Source: Amphibalanus amphitrite (Eukaryota; Arthropoda; Thecostraca; Balanomorpha; Balanidae). From it: 64,000 bases of DNA. Location: contig NW_024881504.1 in assembly GCF_019059575.1 (NCBI RefSeq), positions 2,108,001 to 2,172,000 of the forward strand, given 5' to 3'. The notes beneath the pieces were generated by a model that searched no databases, was not told where the DNA came from, and saw only the letters and a program-made list of their open reading frames with translations. This document shows positions 32,278 through 43,358 of the stretch, piece after piece; position 1 is the first letter of the stretch, and each line of letters begins with the position of its first letter. The translations under genes and the position numbers were made by a program.

Positions 32278-33889
32278 TTAACCCGCGCATGACTGGAGTA
32301 CTTTCCATAACGCGAGTGACTGGGGGGGCCCTCCAGAGCCCCCCCCCCCTATCTCCGAAACTACTGGGCCGATCGTCAAAATGCAAAGGGCATCTAATAG
32401 CCCTGGAAAAACTGTCAATCGAAACCTATTTTCATTGACCTAGAGGTCACTGATGACGTCACAGGTCAGGTCAAAGTAAAAATTATCAGCATTTTCGCTT
32501 GTTCACAATTTAGGCCCTGACCGCCGGCTGACAAGTCCGATCAGGCTCATTTTTGGCTTACGCAGTCCTTGATATATGTCTTAGATATCCTGAGGGTACC
32601 GAACTTTTACTTCGAATTTTTCAGGTCAAGGACAGGTCATCCTAGGTCACGGAAATTGTATATCATGTTTCGGTCACGAGACGCATGTTTTATGGTCCAT
32701 TTTACACATATATTTCAAAAAATTGTCGTCTGTGTCATTTAACCCTATTCCTGGGGGGGCCTCAGGAGCCCCCCCTGAGGTTTTTTGGTTATTTCTCCCA
32801 AACGCGTTGAGCTAGGAAGCTCAAATTTTCTGACTTTTCCTATAAGGCTTCTACGCAACATGTCTGAAAATTTTGAGTTGATCTGACCTCAGGTCAGGTC
32901 ACCAGAGGCGGTTTGGTGACCCTACCTCAGAAAAGTTTGCAATCACGCCAGAGCTAGAGTTTTTGACCGATCAATTTCTTCTCTTCAGGCTTTAGTTAGG
33001 GTACCAGTATGTGCAATTTGTATATCTCGGAATTTTGATATCGGTGACCTAAGGTCAGGTCAGTTTCGCGACCTCCCCATTATAAGTCAATGCGGGAAAA
33101 ATCAACTCCCTGTTTTTACCCCTAAAACGGGTCGGAATGGCCCCATATACCATACATGACTTCATATACGATCAAACTTCACTACCTTGAGGTCTGTTTT
33201 GCTGTTGGGCAGCTGTGAGGTCATGTGACGTCATCAAAGGTCACCAAAGGTTTTTGGCCAATAACTCCGTACAGGAACAAGATACAGACGCGTGGATGGT
33301 CTCATTGTGTTCAGCTCGTCAAGACGCATCGAATGATATACATGATGACCTCGAGGTCACGTGACCTGAGGTCAACCTTTGACCTTGACCTTTCGAGGTC
33401 AACATATATATCATTCGATGCGGATTGACGAGAGGATCACGATGATGCCCTTAGTTTGTTCCTATCTTGACTAATTCGAAAGTTATTCGAGAAAAACTCT
33501 CTCCATATCTAGCGCCGCCATTTTGACTTTTTCGACCCCTGTGACGTCATCTTTGACCTGACCTGAAAATGACCTTTGTAAAAATTGTAGACCTTGTCCA
33601 TGCGTATCCGATGCCGTTTACCGTTTGTCGCTATCTTGCTTCGTTCTCGAGATCTCAGGGGGGCCGAATCGGCCCCCCCCCCCGCCAGTTTCTTGTCCCG
33701 GCGGAGCCCGCCAGGAATAGGGTTAAGATCATTTTTAGCTGAATTTACCGCAGGTCAGGTCACTCAGGTCAGAAAAGGTCAAATTTTGAAAATGAAATTT
33801 TTCAACAAAGAGATGACTATAAGATGCAGTTTGAGGTCAGCAACACGATGGTGCCATTTATATTGCTGTATGATGTCAAAAACGTACCG
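32278..33889. mobile_element. TTAA-family MITE, type G, interrupted
   Basis: Starts TTAACCCGCGCATGACTGG at 32278 with the duplicated tag (AGTGACTGG) after a ~20-bp spacer and a G7/C9 hairpin. A complete type D element is inserted at 32739-33726. The opposite GGGTTAA end is absent; the sequence runs into a different element at 33892. Half-sites and TGACGTCA occur at 32435-32475. Confidence 0.7.
32739..33726 (+). mobile_element. TTAA-flanked MITE, type D, copy 2 (complete)
   Basis: 988 bp between TTAA 32739-32742 and 33723-33726. The left end is TTAACCCTATTCCTGGGGGG. The right end repeats CCGCCAG around a spacer. Inserted inside type G. The dense half-site cluster at 33347-33400 includes AGGTCA-CG-TGACCT (33354-33367) with an embedded CACGTG. 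Confidence 0.93.
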
Positions 33890-33891
33890 TA

Positions 33892-35179
33892 AACGGGGGT
33901 GACTTTGCCATGTTTTCAACTTTAGACGCTTGAATTTTTTAAACTTGTTAACTTATTGGGATGACTCTATGTTCAAAACACGGATGACGATTAGCTCTTT
34001 TGGTTTTGCAATTATCCCTATAGCTTGCCTAAAAATATAAATGTTTAAGGAAGATGAGTCGTGGCAAAATTAAACTAAAAAAGGGGTGACTTTGTCACTA
34101 TGCCAAATAATGGTTTTTTAACGCTAACAAATACTTTTCAATCATTTTTGGTCCATTGTATGGGTAAGGGCAACCATCCTTTATTGTTTTATAGGAAAAA
34201 AATAAAGCAATTCTAGGTTTTTTGCTCTTAAACAATGTACAAAAAAGGAGAGATGCCTTACTTTTTATAATACATCATATTTGTTGAGAATAATTGATAT
34301 TTGATAGTAAAAAGATACTGAAAATGGTTCAGAATCGATAAATAAGCAAATATACTATTGTATCGGTACTCTTAGGACCTTGCCGCTTTTTTCCAGCGGC
34401 ATTAAGAGGAACAGAAAGAGGATGTTCTTGCGGGAACTGACCGACACAATTGTTATCAGCGTTTTGATCTATAAAATGATACATATTTCTTCAGCCAGTC
34501 TTACTGGCAAACTCAGGAGTTGTAGATGATCATGGCTGTGCTGAAAAGTTTGGTCCAGCTTCATCCATTTTTTATTTTGGTAATTTTTGTCTTTCTATAC
34601 TCCCACTGTGCATTCCTGTGCTAACTTTCATCATATAAACTTGTACTTCCGTAAAACAAGTTTGGAGATCAAAATGATGCTACATTAAAAACTTATTTTG
34701 AATTGCATCGGATAAGTTCGGTATTTCATTCATTTCATCGGTATTTCATTTTTGCATTGGTAACATGATGGCAAAGTCACCCAATGTGGCCTGCAATTCA
34801 CTTGGAAGAATCGCCACCAAAAAATTTAGCTAAATGAAAGACAAATGCCAGTTTTGTTGGATATGCTAACTTAACAGCCTTGTCATGATCAACCATACCA
34901 AGTTTCAGCATCGCAGTTGGTATAGAACATGGTTAGATAATAAAAAGTTCGGACCTCTTCAAATTTGACCATTTCAATGACTCTAATAAAATGGAGCCCA
35001 GTTAGGTATTTAGTGGTAACTCATCTCTCAGTGTTGGTTATTTTGGAAGGCCCATCAATTATCTTTCATTTGTGCATAACAAATTATTACATTTTTCTTA
35101 AAATAACACTAGAGATCACCCTAAAGCATTTTTTGAGAAGCATGGCAAAGTCACCCAGCAAGGCAAAGTCACCCCCGTT
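33892..35179. mobile_element. Non-autonomous DNA element with TA duplication (type H)
   Basis: Terminal repeats AACGGGGGTGACTTTGCC (33892) and the mirror ending at 35179 are flanked by TA (33890-33891 and 35180-35181). The phrase GGGGTGACTTTGTCAC recurs internally at 34083, and GGCAAAGTCACCC at 35142. A TA duplication suggests Tc1/mariner-type mobility. No transposase is readable. Its right TA coincides with the left TTAA of the type C element. Confidence 0.75.
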
Positions 35180-36223
35180 TAACCCTCGCCGGCCGAGGGG
35201 GGGGGCGGGTGCCGCCCCCCCCCCCATAGGGTTTTTCGCGATAGCTCCGAACACGCTGGCGACAGAGAGCTGAAACTTGGCATACCTGACCTTTGATCCC
35301 AGCCGCATCTTTTGACACCAACCGCATTTTTGGGTCTGGTCAGGTCACTGACCTATGACGTCATAAGTGAACCTCTGCACGGTCTTCAGATGTCGCAACT
35401 TCGCAACGCCCTCACTGCCAGAGGAGATGTCACAGGGAAATGAAACTTGCAGGATCTAGTATCCATTATGAGTCCCACAACTTGTATATCTCGGATTTTT
35501 CCTAAAGGTCATATGAGGTCAGGTCATTTTCGTGACCTCACCAGTATAAGTCAATGGGGAAAAATGAAAACTGCTATTCTGGCGCCGGGAACGATCTCCA
35601 ACTATCTCAAGCACACAGAATCGTGATTTTATGCACTCCTTGCAAGGTTAGATGCGTCACTTTTGCAACGTTTACCTTCCGTGACGTCATTTATGACGTC
35701 ATCAAGGTCATATTAGTTTTTCGTCAATAACTCTTGATCAAATTGAGCTAGCGAGTCGGGAAAGCCACCAATGGACTCAGGAAGACCTGCCGAATCGAAT
35801 GATATGCGACATGACCTCTTTCGACCAACTTCGTGACCTGGGGGTGCTGACCTGACCTTGACCTGAGGTCAACACCCCAAGTTGACCTGACCCGGACAAA
35901 GAGTATATCATTCGACGTGCCTGAGCGAGACGAACACGATGCTGCCAAAATCGGCGCTCTGCGGCCGTTTTTTGCGAAGTTATTCACCAAAAACTGAACC
36001 GTACCTTGGGGCACTTGACCTGACCTCAGAGGTCACCGGTTGACCTAGGACCTTATAATCGGGTACCAATCTCTGCGTCTCGTAACGGCGCACACGCTCG
36101 TTTTTTCCGCGACGCGCTAGCTCCACCAGGGGCGAAACGGCGAGGGGGGGGGGGGGGGTCGTACCCGCCCCCCCCCCTCGGCCGGCGCGTATGTAGAAAA
36201 CCAATAGGTCCGGCGAGGGTTAA
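35179..36223 (+). mobile_element. TTAA-flanked MITE, type C (complete reference copy)
   Basis: 1045 bp, TTAA at 35179-35182 and 36220-36223. The left end is TTAACCCTCGCCGGCCGAGG. The right shows CCTCGGCCGGCGCG, a spacer, then GTCCGGCGAGGGTTAA. It contains a perfect AGGTCA-C-TGACCT at 35342-35354 followed by TGACGTCA. A second TGACGTCA pair is near 35681-35702, and a further run of half-sites lies at 35812-35890. Confidence 0.93.
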
Positions 36224-37319
36224 GGTACTGAAAAACGGTTTTGCAAAGAATGTTATCCGCACGTTCGCCATCTCTGCTTCAAATATGAATGTTTTAAATG
36301 TTCACTCTGAAGAAGCCACAAGGGCGAAATATCAGTGTCTTTATATATATTTTGTTTTTTCGTCATTTTTCGATTACCTAAGTATGAGCAAAGGCTATTT
36401 CATCATCACTAAAACTATAATACTAACAATGCTCATCACAGCCATCAACCATATATGTTCTCGAAAAACGGTTTTGAAAAATAGTTAATTGTAAAATTTT
36501 GACAATAATGCAAATAACTTTGCTATTTTTGCAGATATTAGGCTAAAACTTGGTAGAGTTATTTTTTTGTAATTGTTAATACATATTTCTCAAAATTTTC
36601 AAAATGTCGAGAATTCGAGATAACAGTTTGATAGTTACATGTATTTGTAGTCCACTCATGCAAAGAAAATGGATCTAGCTTTAAAACTGAGCTCTTGAGA
36701 GCGTTTGCGGTAATTCAATATTTTGCATTAAAATCGTCCGACATGACGTCACTCTAACGTCATTACCGGCCCAACTATGGTAGCTAGAAAGTTGAAATTT
36801 TAACACAAGGTGTAAAATTGATGCCGTTGAGAATACCGCAAGTTTCGTGTTGATCCGTCAAGCGTTTCTTGACGGATTGCGTTGCACTGCCGTTACATGC
36901 ATACGTTTTCGAGTCTATGGCTGAATAGACTCGCTTCGTGCTCACTTGCATCTATCCCAAAGAGAGTTGACTGGATATGCTCTGCTCCCATGACTTACCA
37001 TGGACGGTCGACAGCAGCGGGCGTCTGACGGATGGCCGCGGCGTCTGTCTGAGCTTCCACCCCGATAGTCCTGAGCAGACGCCGCTCCCAGATTGCCACT
37101 ATCGGGCTGCAGTGGCTCCGACTATCAGACCAGTCCCGTGCAACAGCGTCTCAGATAGACAGAGGCCCGGTATGTATGTACTATTGGTCTAAAGATTACT
37201 GATAAGCGTTACACCGACCATCAGGTTGGATCCGTGGCGCAGGCAAAGGGGGTCAGAAGGGGCAGCTGACCCTCACCCAGGCCGGAATTTCTGTCCGGGT
37301 CGGCCGTACACTGAGGTAT
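36224..37319. other. Gene-free stretch leading into GC-rich island
   Basis: 36224-36950 is AT-rich and repeat-like (phrases such as 'gttgaaattttaacacaag' and 'aaattgatgcc' resemble TTAA-element interiors). 36960-37319 turns GC-rich. No protein family recognised. Confidence 0.5.
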
Positions 37320-37440
37320 TTAACCCTCGCCCGGCGAGGGGGGTGATCAACCCTCCCTAAGGTTTTTTTCGCAAATAACGTAAAAACGGCAGTTTAACGG
37401 CAATTACAAACTCAATATTTGGGACTATTGAGCTATGGAA
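37320..37440 (+). mobile_element. TTAA-family left end, type N, truncated
   Basis: TTAACCCTCGCCCGGCGAGG at 37320 is followed by a G/C hairpin (GGTGATCAACC loop) and the usual TTTTTTCGCAAATAACG phrase. No right end is found, and the copy fades out near 37440. Confidence 0.6.
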
Positions 37441-37971
37441 GACCATCGTTATTCGTTGGTGACTGCTGATTACATAGTTCAGATCGTATGTTGTGTATGT
37501 TTCTCGATAAACAGGGGGGTGTATGCTGTATGTGAGTGAGTGGTCAGTACGGGGAGGCCGGCTGGCCGGCGGCCGATGGCACGCCGCCGCCGGCCCGGCC
37601 TGACCAGTGTAGCGTACTGGGAGCAGCGAGGTCTGAGGCTGTCACCTCGGCGCCGCGGGCAGCGTCGGCCGGCCGCCGCCTGCCCTGTCCTCTCCGGTGT
37701 GGACGGAGACGAACATCGGACATAGGAGCGTCCCCGGCGGCCGTTTGTCCCAGTTGTGGGGCCATGTCGGCGCGTCGGACGGCACGGAGGGGAGTCGGGT
37801 CGTAGCCATGTGACTGCACGGTGGTGTGTGAGGTCGATCGACGAATACAAGGTGCATTGGAGAAGACAGCCCAATTGACTACGTGACCTCGAGCGACCCT
37901 GCACAGCGGACTGGGGAGAGGAGAAGGACAGGGTTGGGGGCTCAGCGGCCGCCGCAGAAACGGACCCTCAC

Positions 37972-38336
37972 ATATAGGGTAGGGACAGTCGTCAGAGACA
38001 GTCCCACCGGTCCCACTCATGGGGTAGGGACAGTCGGCAGAGACAGTCCCACCGGTCCCACTCATGGGGTAGGGACAGTCGGCAGAGACAGTCCCACCGG
38101 TCCCACTCATGGGGTAGGGACAGTCGGCAGAGACAGTCCCACCGGTCCCACTCATGGGGTAGGGACAGTCGGCAGAGACAGTCCCACCGGTCCCACTCAT
38201 GGGGTAGGGACAGTCGGCAGAGACAGTCCCACTGGTCCCACTCATGGGGTAGGGACAGTCGGCAGGGACAGTCCCACCGGTCCCACTCATGGGGTAGGGA
38301 CAGTCGGCAGGGACCGTCCCACCGGTGCCGCCCTCA
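37972..38336. repeat. 45-bp minisatellite, about 8 units
   Basis: Units of 45 bp (GGGTAGGGACAGTCGGCAGA, then GACAGTCCCACCGGTCCCAC and TCAT) repeat eight times with few substitutions. On the minus strand this reads as a 15-residue Gly/Thr/Pro repeat because 45 is divisible by three. Confidence 0.93.
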
Positions 38337-39075
38337 GAGGCCGGTGGGCGACTCCCACCACGAGTCCCCGGTGGGTGATGGGACCGGTGGGCGACTCCCA
38401 CCACCAGTCCCCGGTGGGTGATGGGACCGGTGGGCGACTCCCACCACGAGTCCCCGGTGGGTGATGGGACCGGTGGGCGACTCCCACCACCAGTCCCCGG
38501 TGGGTGATGGGACCGGTGGGCGACTCCCACCACGAGTCCCCGGTGGGTGAAGGGACCGGTGGGCGACTCCCACCACCAGTCCCCGGTGGGTGATGGGACC
38601 GGTGGGCGACTCCCACCACAAGTCCCCAGTGGGTGATGGGACCGGTGGGCGACTCCCACCACCAGTCCCCGGTGGGTGATGGGACCGGTGGGCGACTCCC
38701 ACCACGAGTCCCCGGTGGGTGATGGGACCGGTGGGCGACTCCCACCACCAGTCCCCGGTGGGTGATGGGACCGGTGGGCGACTCCCACCACGAGTCCCCG
38801 GTGGGTGATGGGACCGGTGGGCGACTCCCACCACCAGTCCCCGGTGGGTGATGGGACCGGTGGGCGACTCCCACCACGAGTCCCCGGTGGGTGATGGGAC
38901 CGGTGGGCGACTCCCACCACCAGTCCCCGGTGGGTGATGGGACCGGTGGGCGACTCCCACCACGAGTCCACGGTGGGTGATGGGACCGGTGGGCGACTCC
39001 CACCACGAGTCCCCGGTGGGTGATGGGACCGGTGGGCGACTCCCACCACCAGTCCCCGGTGGGTGATGGGACCGT
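38337..39075. repeat. 43-bp minisatellite, about 17 units
   Basis: Units of 43 bp (GATGGGACCGGTGGGCGACT, CCCACCACGAGTCCCCGGTG, GGT) mostly alternate CCACCACGAG with CCACCACCAG, giving an 86-bp higher-order period. Because 43 is not a multiple of three and the unit lacks stops, all three minus-strand frames are open. The long open stretches here are therefore not evidence of a protein. Confidence 0.93.
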
Positions 39076-39424
39076 CGGTGACCCGCCGGGCCGACGGTTG
39101 TTCCCGCTGCCCTCTGCTACCGCCGGCCGACAGCCAGCCGGCAGCTCTCTTGTGGCGGCCGTCGGCGCCGCTCAGTGACCCACGGGGCCGGCGCTGAGGT
39201 GCCGCGGCGCGCCGCCCCCCCAGCTACCCAGTGGCGGTCCGTGGACACGCGCCTGGTGACGCACCGCCCCGCCGCGCCCCACCTGGGCCGTGACCTGGCC
39301 GGCGGCGGCGGTGGCGGCGGCGGCGGCGCGCCGGACGGTCACCAGTAGAGCTCCGACAGAGTCTCGGACCGACCGGACCGTGCAGCGAGCAGCGAGCCGG
39401 GCAGCCGCGCCGAGGGGCGGGCCG

Positions 39425-39842
39425 GGCGGCCGAGGCGGTCCGCACCTCTGACCAGTCGGAGGGGCGGGCGGTACGTCCGGTCCGCACCTCTGCCCAGTCG
39501 GAGGGGCGGGCGGTACATCCGAGCCGGTCCGCACCTCTGACCAGTCGGAGGGGCGGGCCGTACGTCCGGTCCGCACCTCTGACCAGTCGGAGGGGCGGGC
39601 GGTACGTCCGGTCCGCACCTCTGCCCAGTCGGAGGGGCGGGCGGTACGTCCGGTCCGCACCTCTGCCCAGTCGGAGGGGCGGGCCGTACGTCCGGTCCGC
39701 ACCTCTGCCCAGTCGGAGGGGCGGGCGGTACGTCCGGTCCGCACCTCTGACCAGTCGGAGGGGCGGGCGGTACGTCCGGTCCGCACCTCTGCCCAGTCGG
39801 AGGGGCGGGCGGTACGTCCGGTCCGCACCTCTGCCCAGTGGC
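39425..39842. repeat. 42-bp minisatellite, about 10 units
   Basis: Units of 42 bp (GTCCGGTCCGCACCTCTGCC, CAGTCGGAGGGGCGGGCGGT, AC) vary between TGCCCAG and TGACCAG, and one unit carries a 6-bp insertion near 39520. Preceded by a (GGC)n run at 39302-39330. Confidence 0.93.
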
Positions 39843-39999
39843 CACTGCAGTGTCCGTGTATGGCCCCAGAACACGCCACGGGTGTCTCCCGAGCCGTGTG
39901 TGTCTCCGAGTCGGTAGTGTGTCCAGCCGGTGTTGGACAAGTGCCGCCGGCCGGCCGTGGCGGCTGGAATGGAGGGCCGGGCACGGGCCGGCCGGCTCA

Positions 40000-41221
40000 T
40001 CCGCCGGCGGTGGGAGGCCCGGTGTCAGCTGTGGGTCACTGACCAGCACCGAACACTGCAGTTGTGAGGGGGACGGGTGCAGGCCATACAACACACACAG
40101 AACTGCGACAGGGAACTACTTACATGACACCAGAGTGGCCAAAACACATATGCATTGTGCAGGAACCTCAGAAAAGGTATATGTATGTGTGATCTGATCC
40201 CACGTAGTTATCCTGATCTTGGATCCGATGGGATCCTAGATCCAGCCAAATGGCTCGAGACGGCAGCTGATTTACCAGAGGCGGCTCTCAGACCTGATCC
40301 CAAATGACGGCGGGTGTATACAGTGTGTCGTATACAGGTTATCGTCCGCCCGGCGCCGGGGAAGGCGGTGAAATACGGCGAGTGGCGATCCAGCCAGTCA
40401 GTGTGTGGCCGCCGGTTAACGGTGAACTCTCACGCTGGGCCCGTATTATAGATATATACGACACCTGTTGATGATGTGCACGGAACAGAAGGACCAGGCC
40501 TCGACGGCCGACGGTGTGCTCTGGAGCCGGGACCGCAGCTCGGCAGGTCACAGCAGCGGCGGCACAGCGGCGCACAAACACCCCCCCCCCCCCCTATGGT
40601 GGAGCCAAACTGTACTCAGGTCACCAGGACATTAGCACAGATGATGAGGTAAGCTCAGAAGGTAGCTGTTTTCCAGGACAAAGACTGGACATGTGTAAAA
40701 TGTATTAGTCAAAGCGCAGCCGATTATCAGTAGCATGGCCAAGTGATAACTAAAATCTAAAAAGCCGTTCCGGAGTCGGAGTCAAGGCAGCTTGATCGAC
40801 ACGGACTCCGACTCCGACTCCCAATCGGTCGGTAGCCCAATTACCCCCTGTACGAAGCAGAGGACACAAAACATGGCGGCGCGCACACCCGGGCCGTGAC
40901 GGCGTGCTTCCGTGAACCGAGTCGGACAGACGCGAGGACACTCGTTATGACCGGTGCCGTCAGAGCTCTACACAATTCAGTAGCATCCAGCTGACTATAT
41001 TCGACCGTTGGATAGCCGGCTATATCATACCCAGGGTTACATTATCCATAATACCTGACTGGTAATTACCCACTACGTCGCATCACTTCCTCCAATTACC
41101 CACAATACTCGCCCGGTAACTAATTGCCCTAGGCTACAGATGGTACAGCTGAAGCGTCTCCTCTCGTGTATATAGTGGACAATGTGTTTGACGTCTCGAG
41201 TCTCGGCGGGCGCCGCGCTCC
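40000..41221. other. GC-rich stretch without a recognised gene
   Basis: Contains a C17 run at about 40579-40595, a small (GACTCC) piece near 40773-40822, and single units of the ATTACCCAC repeat at 41065-41125. No protein family recognised on either strand. Confidence 0.5.
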
Positions 41222-41234
41222 GCCGGTGGAGAGC

Positions 41235-41365
41235 GGGGCGGCTGACGGACCAATCAGCTGACGGACCAATCAGCTGACGGACCAATCAGCTGACGGACCA
41301 ATCAGCTGACGGACCAACCAGCTGACGGACCAATCAGCTGACTGACCAATGGTCAGCTGACGGAC
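41235..41365 (+). repeat. 16-bp tandem repeat GCTGACGGACCAATCA
   Basis: About seven direct copies, each containing CCAAT and, across unit joints, CAGCTG; the last units are slightly changed. Regulatory-looking words, but no gene start was confirmed beside it. Confidence 0.9.
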
Positions 41366-41744
41366 CGGTCCCCGCCCCGGGCCGGGTGACGGCCGCCGGC
41401 CGGGACCGGAGCGGGCGGGCGCGGCGCGGCCGGCCGCCGTCTGAACTGGCACCGCGTGTATACTGCCAGCTCGGACGGCAGCTAGCCAGTAGTCGAGTAG
41501 AGCTGTCCGTGTGGGACGTGTCACAACACGCTCAGCACGGCGCTCAGCACCGCCGAGCCGAGGTGCAGCCAGACCCGGGGGGAGCGGTCACGTGACCGAG
41601 CCGTCCGACTCCACCGGGGGACGGTCACGTGACCGAGGCCGGCCGTGCCGCCGGGACCAGGCGCGGTGAACCGTGTCGGACGGCCAGAGACGTGGGTTCT
41701 ACATACAGAATAGCGTAATGCCACGATCGGTAGTCTCTCCAGCA

Positions 41745-42030
41745 CATCACTTTTCACTGTCCAATTACCCACAATACCCGCCCGGTAATTACCCACTACA
41801 TCACATACCTCCGTCCAATTACCCACAGTACCCGCCCGGTATTTACCCACTACATCACTTTTCACTGTCCAATTACCCACAATACTCGCCCGGTAATTAC
41901 CCACCAGGTCACATCCTTCCAGCCAACTACCCACAATATCCGCCCGGTAATTACCCACTAGATCACATCGTTCCAGCCAATTACCCACAATACCCACCCG
42001 GTAATAACCCACTACATCACATCCGTGTGC
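41745..42030 (+). repeat. ~60-bp tandem repeat with ATTACCCAC words
   Basis: Five to six copies of a unit with CCAATTACCCACAATACCCG, CCCGGTAATTACCCACTA and CATCACATC, followed by a short (CTA)n tract near 42035-42075. Single diverged units occur earlier, at 41065-41125. Confidence 0.88.
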
Positions 42031-42589
42031 TTCTACTACACCTACACTACTACTACTACAACTACATGACTACACTAGAGCGGACACGGGGGCCGTGTGC
42101 CGGCTGACCGGCGCCGCTCTCAGTGCCGGCTGGTGCAGCACACACGGCAGCAGTCAGCTGGCGGCCCCGGCCGACTGGCTCGGCCTCTCTGCAGTCAGCT
42201 CATCACTGCACGGTCGGTAGTGCAGCGCATCAATCCCACCACGGACACACTATGACCCGACCGCCTCCCTGGCTCTTCAGCTGATCGTACAGCTCCCCTG
42301 TGGACAGAGCAGAGACACTTCTGAGGTGGACACGTCACACACAGACAGACACACAGACAGCGGTACAGCCATGTCCACACACCGCCGGCCAGTGACGTCA
42401 CACACAGGACAGACGGCTGACGTGACGTCACCGTCGGCCGTGGTGGCCGTGACGCGTCACGTCACCGTCCGTGACGTGGCCTGCGGCGGTGGTCGAGTGT
42501 GTGTGTGTGTCTGAGAGGCCGGTGGCGCCGTGCAGCGTCTGTTTTGAGGGACTGACTGGTCAGAGGTGCGGCGCGCGGCGCCCTCTCAC

Positions 42590-42739
42590 CTACCGGGGAC
42601 ATTGAGCCAGATGGTACGGGGCCGGCCATCACTGTCCCGGCCCAGGTCCGCCTCCTTCAGGGCGGTCAGCACGGCCCGGCCGGTGTCTGCCGTGCAGTGA
42701 AGGCGCAGCCACCACAGCTTCCGACACGACTTCACCAGT
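42590..42739 (-). CDS. LRR gene, downstream exon (exon 3 of those seen)
   Basis: Minus-strand exon with a good acceptor: pyrimidine tract ending TGTTACAG before 42739. It reads LVKSCRKLWWLRLHC and LTALKEADLGRDS, ending in WLNVPG, an LRR-style segment. Joining it to the exon at 43359-43695 completes an Arg codon and keeps the frame. The 3' edge is uncertain: a donor G-GTAGGT near 42594 matches the phase of the duplicated copy, AG-GTGAGA at 42590 is another choice, and reading through gives a stop at 42586. The start of transcription and later exons were not found. Confidence 0.55.
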
Positions 42740-42809
42740 CTGTAACAGAGCAGAGCAGCAGAGCCGTCACACACAAACACAGCGGCACCAGCCGGCCGGA
42801 CGTACGAGT

Positions 42810-43320
42810 CAGTGTCAGTGTCAGTATTTCAGTGTCGGTGTGTTGGTGTCAGTGACAATGCGTCGGTGTCAGTGTGTCGGTGTCAGTGTTTCAATGTCAA
42901 TGTGCAAGTGTCACTGTGTTAGTGTCAGTGTGTCAGTGTCAGTATGTCAATGTGCCTGTGTCAGAGTGTCAGTCATTGTGTCATAGCCGGTGTCAGTCAG
43001 TGTCAGTGAGTCAATGTCAGTGTGCAAGTGTCAGTGCGTCAGTGTCAGTGTGTCAGTGTCAGTGTGTCAGTGTCAGTGTGTCAGTGTCAGTGTGTCAGTG
43101 TCAGTGTGTCAGTGTCAGTGTGTCAGTGTCAGTATGTCAGTGTCAGTGTGTCAGTGTCAGTGTGTCAGTGTCAGTGTGTCAGTGTCAGTGTGTCAGTGTC
43201 AGTGTCAGTGTGACTGTGTCAGTGTTAGTGTGAGTGTCGGTGTGTCATAGTGTCAGTGTCAGTGTATGCGTGTCAGTGTGTCAGTGTGTCAGTGTGTCAG
43301 TGTCAGTGTCAGTGTCAGCG
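42810..43320. repeat. GTGTCA microsatellite/minisatellite
   Basis: About 500 bp of GTCAGTGTCAGTGT words, becoming regular (12-bp GTGTCAGTGTCA) from about 43010 to 43215. It lies in an intron of the minus-strand LRR gene. Translations rich in Val, Ser, Cys and Gln are artefacts. Confidence 0.92.
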
Positions 43321-43358
43321 TCTGACACGACCCGCCTCGCCACTGTCTGCTGACTGAC

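Noticed and set aside
33225..33428. 67-codon open frame repeated at 18626-18829 (minus), 47110-47313 and 48225-48428
   Set aside because: It is conserved only because the type D/K element is conserved. Its translation is dominated by half-site repeats and it lacks any family motif.
37544..39049. Long minus-strand open frame (~500 codons) through the minisatellites
   Set aside because: It exists because the 45-bp and 43-bp units contain no stop codons. In the 43-bp array all three frames are open, and no domain, start context or splice evidence supports a protein.
42874..43250. Val/Ser/Cys/Gln-rich open frames
   Set aside because: Direct translation of the GTGTCA microsatellite, open in several frames at once.
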